This document shows positions 26,911-36,626 of a stretch of DNA of 64,000 nt, piece by piece. A model generated the notes under the pieces. That model was not told the DNA's origin. It ran no database searches and was given only the letters and a program-made list of their open reading frames with translations. Every line of letters begins with the position of its first letter. The first letter of the stretch is position 1. Source of the stretch: Candidatus Sulfotelmatobacter sp. GTDB taxonomy: Bacteria; Acidobacteriota; Terriglobia; Terriglobales; Acidobacteriaceae. The stretch lies in the NCBI GenBank assembly GCA_036500765.1, contig DASYBM010000004.1, positions 1,860,001 through 1,924,000 on the forward strand, written 5' to 3'. The position numbers and the translations under genes were made by a program.

Positions 26911-27194
26911 CAGCGAAGCCGTGCTTGCTCGGCTTCTAGCCGTGCTCGTCCTCGCTGGCTTACCTTATTCGCCAAATCTCGCGCGTCCTGTTCAGTCGCA
27001 ATCACGCACCCTTCGCCCCGGGCAAGCGAAGCCTCGGCCGCGTCCACCGCCGTAAGAATTTCGGCCCGGGTACGCTCCCGCTCCTCCCACAGCGACAAGG
27101 CCTCTGCAACGGCATCGGCCTCACTACGAAATCGCCCGGCAGCAATGCCTTGGCGGACAAACGCTTCCTGATCGGGAGTTAAGCGCACTTCCAT
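26910..27194 (-). CDS. ParD-like antitoxin
   Basis: 94 residues. MEVRLTPDQEAFVRQGIAAG then GRFRSEADAVAEALSLWEER is the ribbon-helix-helix signature of ParD. The C-terminal acidic helices would wrap the toxin. First gene of the two-gene module, inserted between murD and ftsW in the same direction, so it may be read by the mur operon as well as from its own promoter. Confidence 0.85.
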   Translation of the reverse strand: MEVRLTPDQEAFVRQGIAAGRFRSEADAVAEALSLWEERERTRAEILTAVDAAEASLARGEGCVIATEQDARDLANKVSQRGRARLEAEQARLR

Positions 27195-27276
27195 TAAATA
27201 AGGGTAGGAGGCGCGAAAGCGGGTGTCAAGCTACAGTTCTGCACGGTATGTGTCACTTGTCCCACTCGCTCAAGGG

Positions 27277-28680
27277 TCACCTGGTGTTCGTGGCCAGTCC
27301 CTGCACGATCTCTTTGAACACCCGCCCCCTGTGCTCGTAGCTCTTAAACTGATCGAAGCTGGCGCAGGCGGGGGCCAGCAGGACAACGTCGCCAGGCTGC
27401 GCTACGGCATGGGCTTTGCGGATGGCGTTCTCCAGTGTCTCGGCGTGGACGATTTCTGGGCCGCCATCTTTCCCGTGGCCTCCGGAAGTAGAACCAATTT
27501 GCGATTCGATCTTCGCCGCCGCGGCGCCGATCGTATACACGCGTTTCACGCGCTGGCGCAGCAGGTCGTTAAGGACGCTATAGTCGCTGCCTTTGTCCTT
27601 GCCGCCAAGAATCAGGTGAATGTTGGCGGGGAACGACTCCAGCGCTTTGATGGTCGCATCGACGTTGGTGGCTTTGGAGTCGTTGTAGTAATCTACGCCG
27701 CGGATCGTGGCGACAAATTCCAGGCGATGCTCGACCGCCTTGAAGTCGCACACGGCCTGGCGAATTTTTTCGGGGGCGCAGCCCATCAGCGCGCTGGCGC
27801 ACACCGCAGCCAGCACGTTCTCCAGATTGTGCGCGCCCTTCAACGGAATTTCTGAGACCAGCATGATCTCACGCTGATCGCTTTTCTGCTTTTCCCCGCC
27901 ATTGCGGAAGACGATGTTGCCGTCCCGCATCCATGCGCCTTGTTGCACTTCCTTCTGCCGGCTGAACCAGAAGACCTGCGCGGGGGTCCTCGCCGCCATC
28001 TCGACGCACGTGGGATCGTCTGCATTGAGCACCGCGAAATCGCTTCCCTGCTGGTTCTCGAAGATGCGGGCTTTCGCGTCCACATAGGCATCAAAAGTCC
28101 GATGTCGATCGAGATGGTCCGGCGTGACATTCAACACGACGGCGACTTTCGGGCGGAAGGTTTGAATCGTTTCCAGTTGAAAGCTCGATACCTCGAGCAC
28201 AATTACGGTCTCCGGCGTGGCGCGCTCGGCCAGCGAGATGGCAGGCGTTCCGATGTTGCCGCCGACCAGAGCCGCGAAACCTGCGGCCGTCATAATTTCG
28301 CCGGTAAGAGTCGTAGTGGTCGTCTTGCCATTCGATCCCGTGATGGCGACGATAGGCCCAGGAAGAAATTGTGCCGCGAGTTCAATCTCGCCAATCACAG
28401 ACTCGCCAAGAGCGCGCGCTTGCACCAGCGGCGGCGCATCCACGGGGACGCCCGGGCTGACCACGATTAAATCCTGGCCGCGAAAGGTGCGTTCGCCGTG
28501 TCCGCCGGTTTCGACCGCGATGCCGTGATCGAGCAGCACGGGAATTTCGTTGTGCAGTTCGTCGCCGCTCTTGGTGTCGGAAACCGTCACCTGCGCGCCG
28601 CGCGCTTTCATAAACAAAGCCGAGGCCACGCCCGACTTGCCCAGGCCGACCACGAGCACGCGTTTTCCGTTCAGTTCCAT
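27277..28680 (-). CDS. murD: UDP-N-acetylmuramoyl-L-alanine--D-glutamate ligase MurD
   Basis: Adds D-Glu to UDP-MurNAc-Ala. 467 residues from the ATG at 28680 (MELNGKRVLVVGLGKSGVA); another ATG three codons upstream is possible. Rossmann-like UDP domain first, then GSNGKTTTTTLTGEI near 117, NVTPDHLDRH in the central domain and NDSKATNVDATIKAL (MurD signature) and LILGGKDKGSDY in the C-terminal domain. Length is normal. Confidence 0.95.
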   Translation of the reverse strand: MELNGKRVLVVGLGKSGVASALFMKARGAQVTVSDTKSGDELHNEIPVLLDHGIAVETGGHGERTFRGQDLIVVSPGVPVDAPPLVQARALGESVIGEIELAAQFLPGPIVAITGSNGKTTTTTLTGEIMTAAGFAALVGGNIGTPAISLAERATPETVIVLEVSSFQLETIQTFRPKVAVVLNVTPDHLDRHRTFDAYVDAKARIFENQQGSDFAVLNADDPTCVEMAARTPAQVFWFSRQKEVQQGAWMRDGNIVFRNGGEKQKSDQREIMLVSEIPLKGAHNLENVLAAVCASALMGCAPEKIRQAVCDFKAVEHRLEFVATIRGVDYYNDSKATNVDATIKALESFPANIHLILGGKDKGSDYSVLNDLLRQRVKRVYTIGAAAAKIESQIGSTSGGHGKDGGPEIVHAETLENAIRKAHAVAQPGDVVLLAPACASFDQFKSYEHRGRVFKEIVQGLATNTR

Positions 28681-28727
28681 CGCAACCATTTCACCACAGA
28701 CCCACAGACACACAGCGTCAAATTCTC

Positions 28728-28811
28728 GGCCACGGATTTACGCGGATTCACACAGATCAAGAAAATAAACAATTAAAGGCCTATCCGTGTAATCCGTGAA
28801 GATCCGTGGCC
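28728..28811. repeat. Long inverted repeat between mraY and murD
   Basis: GGCCACGGATTTACGCGGAT and following bases pair with the complement ending at 28811. It is the same family as 22986-23064. It begins 9 bases after the mraY stop, and a CCACAGACCCACAGACACAC-like half repeat lies just beyond at about 28693-28713. Confidence 0.85.
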
Positions 28812-28819
28812 AGGTTCTC

Positions 28820-29953
28820 CTACCTCAATTTCAGCGTCGTCAGCGCGAACAGCGCGAAAATCAACGATGCGATCCAGAACCGCACGATGATCTTCGATTC
28901 GGACCAGCCCATCAGTTCGAAGTGATGATGCAGTGGCGCCATCTTAAAGATGCGCTTCTTGCGCAGCTTGTACGAGCCGACTTGCAGGATCACCGAGACT
29001 GCTTCGATCACAAACACGCCGCCGATAAATGGCAGCAGCAACTCCTGCTTGATGATGACCGCGACCGTGCCGATGGCGCCACCCAGGGCCAGCGATCCGA
29101 CGTCTCCCATGAAAACTTCTGCGGGATGCGCGTTGTACCAGAGAAATCCGATGGACGAACCCACCATCGCCCCGCAAAAAATAGTCAGCTCAGCGACTTG
29201 CGGCATGCGCGGGAGTTCGAGATAAGTAGCGAACGTGGCGTGGCCGCTGACGTAGGTCAGCACCGTCAACGCACCGGCCGCGATTACAGTGCAGCCAATC
29301 GCGAGTCCGTCGAGCCCGTCGGTAAGATTCACCGCGTTGCTCGCCCCTACGATGATGAACGCGACGAAAGCGATGAACGGCAGAAATGCCAGAAACCAAA
29401 CATGCGGAAAACGTTCCAGGCTTTGCACTACAAGATCGGGTTGGTATTGCTTGAAGAACGGCACGATCAACCGGGTGGAGTACATGCCGTAGGCCTGCAT
29501 GGCAATCAACATCGAGGCAACTACAATGCCGGTGGCGATCTGCAATCCTAACTTGGCGCGTGCGGTGAGGCCGAGGTTGCGGCGTCGGGTCACCTTAGTG
29601 TAATCGTCGGCGAATCCAATGGCGGCATAGGCGCAGGTAGAGAAAACGGCGATCCACACGAAGCGATTGCTCAGGTCCGCCCACAACAGCGTGGGGACGA
29701 CGATTGCAATCACGATCAGCAGTCCACCCATCGTGGGCGTGCCCGCTTTTTTCTGATGAGCTTTCGGACCCTCTTCGCGAATATACTGTCCGATCTGAAA
29801 GTCGCGCAGCCGGCCAATAACCAGCGGCCCAACAATCAAGGCGGTGAAGAGAGCTGTCAGGCTGGCAAACGCCGTGCGGAACGTGACGTAGCGAAAGATG
29901 CGGAACGGCGCAACATAATGTTGCAGCTTGACGAACAACAGCCAATAGAGCAA
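28820..29953 (-). CDS. mraY: Phospho-MurNAc-pentapeptide transferase MraY
   Basis: Forms lipid I on undecaprenyl phosphate. 377 residues, about ten TM helices. Family motifs are [29 protein letters not shown] (catalytic DD) and [16 protein letters not shown], plus [13 protein letters not shown] near the C-terminus (HHH motif). Length is normal. Follows murF across a repeat-filled gap. Confidence 0.96.
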   Translation of the reverse strand: MLYWLLFVKLQHYVAPFRIFRYVTFRTAFASLTALFTALIVGPLVIGRLRDFQIGQYIREEGPKAHQKKAGTPTMGGLLIVIAIVVPTLLWADLSNRFVWIAVFSTCAYAAIGFADDYTKVTRRRNLGLTARAKLGLQIATGIVVASMLIAMQAYGMYSTRLIVPFFKQYQPDLVVQSLERFPHVWFLAFLPFIAFVAFIIVGASNAVNLTDGLDGLAIGCTVIAAGALTVLTYVSGHATFATYLELPRMPQVAELTIFCGAMVGSSIGFLWYNAHPAEVFMGDVGSLALGGAIGTVAVIIKQELLLPFIGGVFVIEAVSVILQVGSYKLRKKRIFKMAPLHHHFELMGWSESKIIVRFWIASLIFALFALTTLKLR

Positions 29954-29969
29954 TCAGCCTCCGTCCACG

Positions 29970-30066
29970 AATTGAGTAATTGGGGAATTTAGTAATTGGA
30001 CAATTGGATTTCGGCGCGGTCGCGTCCTGCAGTTTCCCAATTACTCAATTACCCCATTACTCAATC
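29970..30066. repeat. Inverted repeat between murF and mraY, supplying the murF stop
   Basis: ATTGAGTAATTGGGGAATTT and flanks (29970-30009) pair with CCCAATTACTCAATTACCCC and flanks (30034-30066). The right arm contains the TGA stop codon of murF (30061-30063). Confidence 0.8.
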
Positions 30067-31428
30067 TTTCAATTTCTTCCATGCGTCCAACGCCTTCTCA
30101 AGCTTCACCCCGCGCGAAGCCTTGAGCAGCACCACGTCGGCCGAACGCGTTTCGCAGGCCAGCCATTCGCCAGCTTCTTCGGGCGTCGTCACGAATTCGG
30201 CCTTCGCACCTGCTTGCCGCGCGGTCTCGACCATCGACTGGGCGAGTCCGCGCACGCCAATAAGAACGTCGATCTTTTTCCCGGCGATATGCTGTCCGGC
30301 GGCGCGGTGCAGTTCCTCAGCCGACGAACCAAGTTCCAGCATCTCTCCTGCAACAACAATGCGACGACCTGCTTTCATTGCGGCCAGCGCATCGACCATG
30401 GCATGCAGCGCCTTCGGATTGGAATTGTAGCAATCGTTAATGACCGTGATGTTGCCGAATTGGAGAACCTGCCCACGCTTGTCGGGCGGGGTGAGACTCG
30501 CGAGCGAGGCAACCGCTTCGGATGGCGTCAATCCTCGAGCCACTCCCACGGCCACCGCCGCCAGCACATTCAGAATGTTGTGTTCCCCGACCAAGGGCAG
30601 ATGGGCATGCTCGCGCCCAGCGGCCGTCACGACGTCAAAGTCGGAACCGCCGTCGCCTCGCGTCTGCACATTCTCGGCGCGGATGTTGGCGATGGCTCGC
30701 ATGCCGTAGGTAATTATTTTGCCCTTGAAATCGCGCCCGAACTGCGAGACATATTCATCGTCGGCATTGAGGACAGCGATGCCAGTGACCGGGAGCGACT
30801 CGATCAATTCATACTTGGCCCGCGCGATTCCGCCGATCGAATCGAAAAACTCCAGATGCACCGGAGCGACATTGGTGACCACCCCGATCTCCGGTCGCGC
30901 GATCTTAGCCAAGGCGCGAATTTCGCCGGCGTGTGACATGCCCATCTCGATCACAGCAATGTCGTGCCCCGGCTCCAGTTTCAAGAGCATCAGCGGCAGG
31001 CCGAAATGATTGTTAAAGTTGCCCTCGGACTTGAGCACGCGGAAGCGTGCGCTCAGAACATGCGCAATCGCTTCTTTGGTCGTCGTCTTTCCTGCCGAAC
31101 CGGTAACGCCCACCAGAGGCTTGCCCCAAAGCTGGCGCACTGCGCCGGCCAGGTCTTGGAGCGCGGCGAGCGTATCGTCCACCGCCAGGAGCCGGCTTTG
31201 GTCCGAGTAACGATTCAGTTGATCTTTACGAACGACCGCCGCCGCACCTTTTTCCAGAGCCGCGACCACATAGTCGTGGCCGTCGAGGCGTTCTCCCTTG
31301 ACCGCGAAGAACAGTTCACCGCGCTCGATCGTGCGCGAATCTATGGAATAGCCCTGCGCCACTTCTTCCCGCGGAAACTCACCGCAGGCAGAAATGAATT
31401 CCGCGATTTTCGCGAGCGTCAGCTTCAT
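30061..31428 (-). CDS. murF: UDP-MurNAc-tripeptide--D-Ala-D-Ala ligase MurF
   Basis: Adds D-Ala-D-Ala to UDP-MurNAc-tripeptide. 455 residues from the ATG at 31428, which overlaps the murE stop (ATGA). Motifs are GVTGSAGKTTTKEAIAHVL near 108, NNHFGLPLMLL, EMGMSHAGEI, TNVAPVHLEFF and INDCYNSNPKALHAMVDAL. Normal length. Translation is probably coupled to murE. Confidence 0.96.
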   Translation of the reverse strand: MKLTLAKIAEFISACGEFPREEVAQGYSIDSRTIERGELFFAVKGERLDGHDYVVAALEKGAAAVVRKDQLNRYSDQSRLLAVDDTLAALQDLAGAVRQLWGKPLVGVTGSAGKTTTKEAIAHVLSARFRVLKSEGNFNNHFGLPLMLLKLEPGHDIAVIEMGMSHAGEIRALAKIARPEIGVVTNVAPVHLEFFDSIGGIARAKYELIESLPVTGIAVLNADDEYVSQFGRDFKGKIITYGMRAIANIRAENVQTRGDGGSDFDVVTAAGREHAHLPLVGEHNILNVLAAVAVGVARGLTPSEAVASLASLTPPDKRGQVLQFGNITVINDCYNSNPKALHAMVDALAAMKAGRRIVVAGEMLELGSSAEELHRAAGQHIAGKKIDVLIGVRGLAQSMVETARQAGAKAEFVTTPEEAGEWLACETRSADVVLLKASRGVKLEKALDAWKKLKD

Positions 31429-32942
31429 GCCCGCTTTCCGCCGCTCACTTCTTCGCATTCGAATCCCGCCGAACGCAGAGCCGCACGAGACACTTCTACG
31501 TCGTCAAACGGCAGGGCGCCTTCGCGGGTGACCTGAATCTTTTCGTGTCCTTTTCCGGCCAGCAACACAATGTCGCCAGGGCGCGCCTCTGCGATGGCCA
31601 GCGCAATCGCCTTACGCCGATCCGGCTCAACGCTGTATTTCACCCCGGTCCTCTGGAGGCCGACAATGGCGTCGTTTATGATGGCGCACGCATCCTCGCT
31701 GCGGGGATTGTCGGAAGTGAGCACGACAAAATCGCTGCCGCGCCCGGCGGCCTCGCCCATCAGCGGACGCTTGGCGCGATCGCGATCGCCGCCGCAACCG
31801 AATACGGTCACGACTCTGGCGTGGCCTCCATCGCGCTGCACAAACTCGCGGGCCAACGCCGTAAGATTGCGCAACGCGTCGTCGGTGTGCGCGTAATCGA
31901 CGACCACAGTGAAGGCTTGCCCACAATCGACGCGTTCGAATCTCCCAGGCACGTGCGTGAGCGATTCGATTCCGCGCGCGATCGCCTGCGGATTGCAGCC
32001 GCGCGCGAAGCAGGCCGCCGCCGCAGCCAGAATGTTGTACACATTCACCCGCCCGATCAGCGGAGAGAAAATCGGAATTTTATCCTGCGGCGTGGCCATG
32101 TCGAAGCGCGTGCCGCGCGGACTAATGTCCACGTTCTCAGCGTGAAAGTCTCCTTGCGTCCAGCCGTAGGACAGCACGACAGCGCTGCGTTTGCGGCTGA
32201 ACCTGGCCAGCTTCGCTCCATATTCGTCGTCAAGATTCGTCACCACCGCGCGCGGCGGATCGGTACTGCAGCCTTCGAAGAGCACACGCTTGGCCGCGAA
32301 ATATTCGTCCATCGTCTTGTGATAATCGAGATGATCGCGCGTCAGGTTGGTGAATACGGCCACGTCGAACGGCACGCCGAATACACGTTCCTGCGCCAGC
32401 GCATGCGACGACACTTCCATGACCGCGTCCGTCGCCCCCAGACCCAGCGCCTGGTTGAAAAGGCGCGTCAGTTCGAGAGCTTCCGGCGTAGTGTGGGGCG
32501 CGGGATAGATGTTGCCCGCAACGTGATATTCAATCGTCCCGATTAAGGCGCTCTTACGTCCCGCCGCTGTAAAGATTGACTCGATCAGAAATGCGGTCGT
32601 GCTCTTGCCGTTCGTCCCGGTGATCCCCGTAACCGCAATCCGCTCGCCGGGACGCTTATAAAAATTCGCGCTCAGCCGCGCCAGAGCCCGCCGGCCGTGG
32701 GGCACCACCGCCCATGCAACTCCCTCACGCTGCTTTTCATCGGCCGAGTCGGTGACCACTGCGACTGCGCCCGCCCGAATCGCCTGATCGATGAAACGAT
32801 TTCCGTCGGAGCTCTCCCCGTGCATGGCCACGAATACGCAACCTGCCTTGACCCGGCGCGAATCATATTCCACACCATTAACGCTTGGGTCTCCGCTTTG
32901 CGAGAGAACCTCCGCGCCATCCAGCAACTGTTGGAAGGTCAT
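31425..32942 (-). CDS. murE: UDP-MurNAc-tripeptide synthetase MurE, meso-DAP type
   Basis: Adds the third stem residue. 505 residues with GITGTNGKSTTAFLIES near 107, MEVSSHALAQERV, TNLTRDHLDYHKTM and a C-terminal TSDNPRSEDACAII. The DNPR motif is the hallmark of meso-diaminopimelate-adding enzymes, so the wall is probably DAP-type. First gene of the cluster here; ftsI/mraW are not present in the next kilobases. The start lacks a Shine-Dalgarno sequence and sits next to a TATAAT. Confidence 0.96.
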   Translation of the reverse strand: MTFQQLLDGAEVLSQSGDPSVNGVEYDSRRVKAGCVFVAMHGESSDGNRFIDQAIRAGAVAVVTDSADEKQREGVAWAVVPHGRRALARLSANFYKRPGERIAVTGITGTNGKSTTAFLIESIFTAAGRKSALIGTIEYHVAGNIYPAPHTTPEALELTRLFNQALGLGATDAVMEVSSHALAQERVFGVPFDVAVFTNLTRDHLDYHKTMDEYFAAKRVLFEGCSTDPPRAVVTNLDDEYGAKLARFSRKRSAVVLSYGWTQGDFHAENVDISPRGTRFDMATPQDKIPIFSPLIGRVNVYNILAAAAACFARGCNPQAIARGIESLTHVPGRFERVDCGQAFTVVVDYAHTDDALRNLTALAREFVQRDGGHARVVTVFGCGGDRDRAKRPLMGEAAGRGSDFVVLTSDNPRSEDACAIINDAIVGLQRTGVKYSVEPDRRKAIALAIAEARPGDIVLLAGKGHEKIQVTREGALPFDDVEVSRAALRSAGFECEEVSGGKRA

Positions 32943-32950
32943 TGTTTGGA

Positions 32951-32956
32951 ATTATA
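32951..32956 (-). promoter_or_regulatory. Possible -10 element of murE giving a near-leaderless mRNA
   Basis: A perfect TATAAT on the minus strand ends eight bases before the ATG of murE. No good -35 is visible 17 bases upstream and no Shine-Dalgarno precedes the start. Confidence 0.35.
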
Positions 32957-33000
32957 GGCCACGAGGAAATTGGGCGTTTGGCGGGCGGCGGTGAACCGGA

Positions 33001-33075
33001 CTTCGGATTTTAGATTGAAGCCGCCAAGGTTTTCAATCTGCAATCTGAAATCGACAATCTGCAATCGATCGGCAA
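33001..33075. repeat. Dispersed TTCAATCTGCAATCTGAAAT repeat upstream of murE
   Basis: Contains TTTTCAATCTGCAATCTGAA and related units. Related sequence recurs at about 36940-37065, flanking efp, and in decayed form at about 61437-61470. The units form weak hairpins with each other. Confidence 0.6.
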
Positions 33076-33126
33076 TCGTTACCAAGGTCATTTTCGCGCT
33101 TTGCCGCTTCGCGCTACAGTCATTTC

Positions 33127-33309
33127 GTGAGCACCCGACCCGGCCCTGCCCGATACAAATGCGCGCAGTGCGAACAACAGGAGGCCTCGTGTCAGTGCGA
33201 GAAATTCTGCTGCCTCTGCCAGTCCGTGATCGACATCCGTCTATGCAATGACGGTCTCCTCTATTGTGAACCCTGCCGCAGCGCCTGCGATTACAAAACC
33301 TCCCAATAG
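33127..33309 (+). CDS. Cysteine-rich 60-residue mini-protein, probable zinc binder
   Basis: GTG start, 60 residues, 10 cysteines arranged CxxC, CxC, CCxxC, then C and CxxC plus a last C (YKCAQCEQQEASCQCEKFCC then LCQSVIDIRLC, YCEPCRSAC). This pattern suggests one or two zinc knuckles or ribbons. Ends neatly at TAG before a repeat-like stretch. No named family recognised. Divergent from murE. Confidence 0.6.
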   Translation: MSTRPGPARYKCAQCEQQEASCQCEKFCCLCQSVIDIRLCNDGLLYCEPCRSACDYKTSQ

Positions 33310-33513
33310 CGAATCGATTTTCCCCCGCTGAAAACAACACCATTAACCACGAAGGACACTAAGGCTCACGAAGGTAAAACCAAAGTCTGGAATTTCCAGG
33401 TAGACCAACGCATCGGCGAAGCCACAAAATTTGGCAGTCGGGGTCTCTTTGAGGGAGAATATAATGTTTGCGCTTTTGTGACTGTTTTGCGGGCGCGTAG
33501 AGGAGATCCTCCG

Positions 33514-35094
33514 ATGGCTACCACGATGCACGTCAGCGACGTAGCCGAGTTGCTGAGCGAAGGCCGGACGCACTTCAATCTTTCTCCGGCATTGTTGGTG
33601 GAGCACTCCATCCGGCGTAATGAGGCGAAGTTGGCCGCCAACGGCGCACTTGTCGGATATACGAATCGCACCGGCCGGTCGCCTAAAGACAAATTCATCA
33701 TCAAGGATGAAACCACCGCGAACTCGATCGCCTGGGGAGCCGTAAACCAGCCGATTGATGCGGAGAAATTTGACGCTCTCTATGAGCGCGTGATGGAGCA
33801 CCTGCGCGGGCGCGAGCTTTTCGTGCAGGATCTTTTCTGCGGCGCCGATCCCGCCTATCGCCTGCCAGTTCGCATCGTGAACGAATACGCGTGGCACAAT
33901 TTATTCGTACGGCAATTATTCCTGCGTCCCACGGCGGCAGAACTCAAACATCATCGTGCCGAATTCACCGTGATCGCGGCGCCCGAGTTCAAAGCCGATC
34001 CCCGGCGCGACGGCGTGAACTCCGAAGTTTTCGTGCTGCTGAACTTCACCCGCCGCACGGTGCTGATCGGCGGAACGTCTTACGCCGGCGAAATGAAGAA
34101 GTCGATCTTCAGCATCATGAATTTTCTGCTGCCCCAGCGCAATGTTTTCCCCATGCACTGCTCCGCCAACGTCGGGCACAACGGAGTGAGCGCCCTGTTC
34201 TTCGGCCTGTCGGGCACCGGCAAGACTACGCTCTCGGCCGATCCCTCGCGCGACCTGATCGGCGACGATGAACATGGCTGGAGCGCCAACGGCGTCTTCA
34301 ACTTCGAGGGCGGATGTTACGCCAAGTGCATCAAGCTCTCGAAGAAGAACGAGCCGCAAATCTGGAACGCGCTGCGCTTCGGATGCGTCCTCGAAAACGT
34401 CACTCTCGACCCGCACACGCGCATTCCCGACTACAACGATGACTCGAAGACCGAGAATACTCGCGCCGCGTATCCCGTAGATTTCATCGAAAACGCCGTG
34501 ATTCCGGGCATTGGCGGGCATCCGAAGAATGTCGTATTCCTCACCGCCGACGCCTTCGGCGTGCTGCCGCCGATTTCGAAGCTCACGCCCGAGCAGGCCA
34601 TGTATCACTTCCTTTCGGGATACACGGCCAAAGTTGCCGGAACCGAAGCGGGCGTGAAAGAGCCGTCCGCAACCTTCTCGACCTGCTTCGGCTCGCCCTT
34701 CATGCCACTGCCTCCGAAAATTTATGCCGAGATGCTGGGTCGCCGCCTGCGCGAACATAATGCGCAATGCTGGCTGGTCAACACCGGCTGGCAAGGCGGA
34801 CCCTACGGCGTCGGCAAGCGCATGGATATTCCTTACACCCGCGCCATGGTCGACGCCGCCGTCGAGGGCGAGCTGATCAAGCAGGAGTTTGAGATTGAGC
34901 CAACATTCGGATTCAACATTCCGAAGCATTGTCACGGCGTGCCCGCAAATGTCTTGAACCCGCGCCATGCCTGGCCCGACAAAGCCGCCTATGACAAAGC
35001 CGCCGAAGAGCTGCGCAACCGCTTCGCCAGGAACTTCGAAAATTTCGATCCTCCGCCGGAAGTGAAGGCGGCCGGACCGCGGGCGCAGCACTAG
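33514..35094 (+). CDS. pckA: Phosphoenolpyruvate carboxykinase (ATP)
   Basis: Converts oxaloacetate and ATP to PEP, the entry to gluconeogenesis. 526 residues from the ATG at 33514, backed by AGGAGA; the frame is open 12 codons further upstream. Substrate-binding [14 protein letters not shown] at 49-62, kinase-1a loop [14 protein letters not shown] at 231-244, kinase-2/metal site [10 protein letters not shown] and adenine-binding region [15 protein letters not shown] are all intact. A TATAAT at 33460-33465 may be its -10. Normal length. Confidence 0.96.
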   Translation: MATTMHVSDVAELLSEGRTHFNLSPALLVEHSIRRNEAKLAANGALVGYTNRTGRSPKDKFIIKDETTANSIAWGAVNQPIDAEKFDALYERVMEHLRGRELFVQDLFCGADPAYRLPVRIVNEYAWHNLFVRQLFLRPTAAELKHHRAEFTVIAAPEFKADPRRDGVNSEVFVLLNFTRRTVLIGGTSYAGEMKKSIFSIMNFLLPQRNVFPMHCSANVGHNGVSALFFGLSGTGKTTLSADPSRDLIGDDEHGWSANGVFNFEGGCYAKCIKLSKKNEPQIWNALRFGCVLENVTLDPHTRIPDYNDDSKTENTRAAYPVDFIENAVIPGIGGHPKNVVFLTADAFGVLPPISKLTPEQAMYHFLSGYTAKVAGTEAGVKEPSATFSTCFGSPFMPLPPKIYAEMLGRRLREHNAQCWLVNTGWQGGPYGVGKRMDIPYTRAMVDAAVEGELIKQEFEIEPTFGFNIPKHCHGVPANVLNPRHAWPDKAAYDKAAEELRNRFARNFENFDPPPEVKAAGPRAQH

Positions 35095-35155
35095 AACGAT
35101 AAGGATTCCAGTCGTAGCGCTGCCAGTCAGAACACCCATGTGATTAAATCATTTC

Positions 35156-35413
35156 ATGTTCGCCCGCAAGATTCGCGTCGAGTATGACTCCGATGGCCGA
35201 CCGCTTCCCTGCCCGCTGAAGTGGCTCGATAGCTTCTCCATGCGCAACTTCACCAACGCCAGCGTTTTTGACGACACCCTCCCGCTCGCTGACGGCCAGA
35301 TGGAGATTGGTTCCAGCGTCCCTCTCGATCAACTCAAAGACGCCATGGAAGACTGGTTCCGGCGCAAGGGCTACCTGCCCAAGGACTCCCGTTTGTCACT
35401 GGCAGAGCCCTAG
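35156..35413 (+). CDS. Small hypothetical protein
   Basis: 85 residues, acidic, with no TM or signal (KIRVEYDSDGRPLPCPLKWL, then MEDWFRRKGYLPKDSRLSL). No clear ribosome binding site. Family not recognised. Follows pckA by 61 bases and may be read with it. Confidence 0.55.
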   Translation: MFARKIRVEYDSDGRPLPCPLKWLDSFSMRNFTNASVFDDTLPLADGQMEIGSSVPLDQLKDAMEDWFRRKGYLPKDSRLSLAEP

Positions 35414-35652
35414 AGCCCGGCCGAAACTACTGTAGAGGTGCCGGGTTTCTTACATCAGCGCACTCTGCTGCGCAAGAAACTGCTGCCGCAAGGAATCACA
35501 AAATGCGGCAAAGATCGAGTGCGGCATGGGGATTATTGACACAACAGAGAAGTCCGGCAACCCGATAGCGGAAACGAGCCTCTTATTTTCAGTAGTTTGG
35601 TTCGCGCCCCAAGTTGGCAAGTAAGTTGCTCGTGCAGAGGAGGAGGTGCTTC

Positions 35653-35913
35653 ATGAGCTACAGAATGTTGCAGTTTCCCTCTACGGCAGGCACCCACGTT
35701 CTTGGCTCCAGCAGGCGCTCGGCGAGGGCCCTGGACGTAACACTCGACATCGGATTTTTACCCTCCTGGTTTGCCTTCGACTCCGACTCCGAATTCGAAG
35801 CACGCGGCCGCCGCATCAACTGGGGCGCGATTTCAGGAATGGCGCTGTCGATTGGCTTCAGCACAGCCTTCTGGGCCGGCCTTGCCTGGATGATCGCTCG
35901 TGTCTGGCGGTAG
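35653..35913 (+). CDS. Small single-TM hypothetical protein
   Basis: 86 residues from the ATG at 35653, preceded by an excellent GAGGAGGAGGT site. The first 60 residues are soluble, followed by one hydrophobic helix at the C-terminus (SGMALSIGFSTAFWAGLAWMI). Family not recognised. The preceding 35414-35652 gap shows no gene. Confidence 0.65.
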   Translation: MSYRMLQFPSTAGTHVLGSSRRSARALDVTLDIGFLPSWFAFDSDSEFEARGRRINWGAISGMALSIGFSTAFWAGLAWMIARVWR

Positions 35914-35961
35914 GTTATACCTCTGCGTCAGTACCTAAGATCCAGCCCTAAGACCGAAGAT

Positions 35962-36504
35962 CTATTTGTCGTAGCGCAGCAGCGACATCACTTCATACTC
36001 TTTCAGCCGGTCACGGCCGTTCAGGAATTTCAGTTCCACCACAAATCCCAGGCCGGCGATCTCGGCACCGAGTGAGGAGGCGAGTTTCGCGGTCGCCTCC
36101 GCGGTCCCGCCAGTGGCCAGCAGATCGTCGACGATCAGCACCCGTTGCCCTTTCTGAATCGCGTCCTTGTGAATCTCCAAAGAATTCGTCCCGTATTCGA
36201 GCGCGTAATCGTATTTCACGCATGCCGCCGGAAGCTTGCCCGGCTTGCGCACGGGAACGAAGCCCGCGTTCAGGCGATAGGCCAGCGCCGGCGCAAAAAT
36301 AAATCCGCGCGCTTCCATGCCCAGCACCAGATCGACATCCTGCGAAATATAATGCTCCGCCAGTTTGTCGATGAGCGTCGCGAAGCCGGTCTTATCCTTG
36401 AGCAGCGTGGTGATGTCGTAAAAGAGAATCCCCTTCTTCGGAAAATCGGGAATCTCGCGGATGAGATGTTTCAATTGGTCGGCATTCATAGACACGGACG
36501 GCAC
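35962..36504 (-). CDS. apt: Adenine phosphoribosyltransferase
   Basis: Salvages adenine to AMP. 180 residues. [22 protein letters not shown] is the family N-terminus and [18 protein letters not shown] the PRPP-binding loop (about 120-137). The GTG at 36504 has AGAGGA nine bases upstream and is preferred to the ATG five codons later. Confidence 0.95.
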   Translation of the reverse strand: MPSVSMNADQLKHLIREIPDFPKKGILFYDITTLLKDKTGFATLIDKLAEHYISQDVDLVLGMEARGFIFAPALAYRLNAGFVPVRKPGKLPAACVKYDYALEYGTNSLEIHKDAIQKGQRVLIVDDLLATGGTAEATAKLASSLGAEIAGLGFVVELKFLNGRDRLKEYEVMSLLRYDK

Positions 36505-36526
36505 CGGTATTTTCCTCTCTCATCTT

Positions 36527-36626
36527 CACGGTTTCAAACCTTGCGGCGTTTCAAGGTTGCAAAGTGAAACCGACGGCGCTGCACTTACCTTGAAACTTTG
36601 AAACCCGGCAACTGTGAAACCTTGCC
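36527..36626. repeat. TTTCAAACCTTGC repeat cluster between apt and acyP
   Basis: Alternating GTTTCAAACCTTG, TTTCAAGGTTGCAAAG and CCTTGAAACTTTGAAACC units in both orientations can fold into hairpins. No gene seen. Confidence 0.55.
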
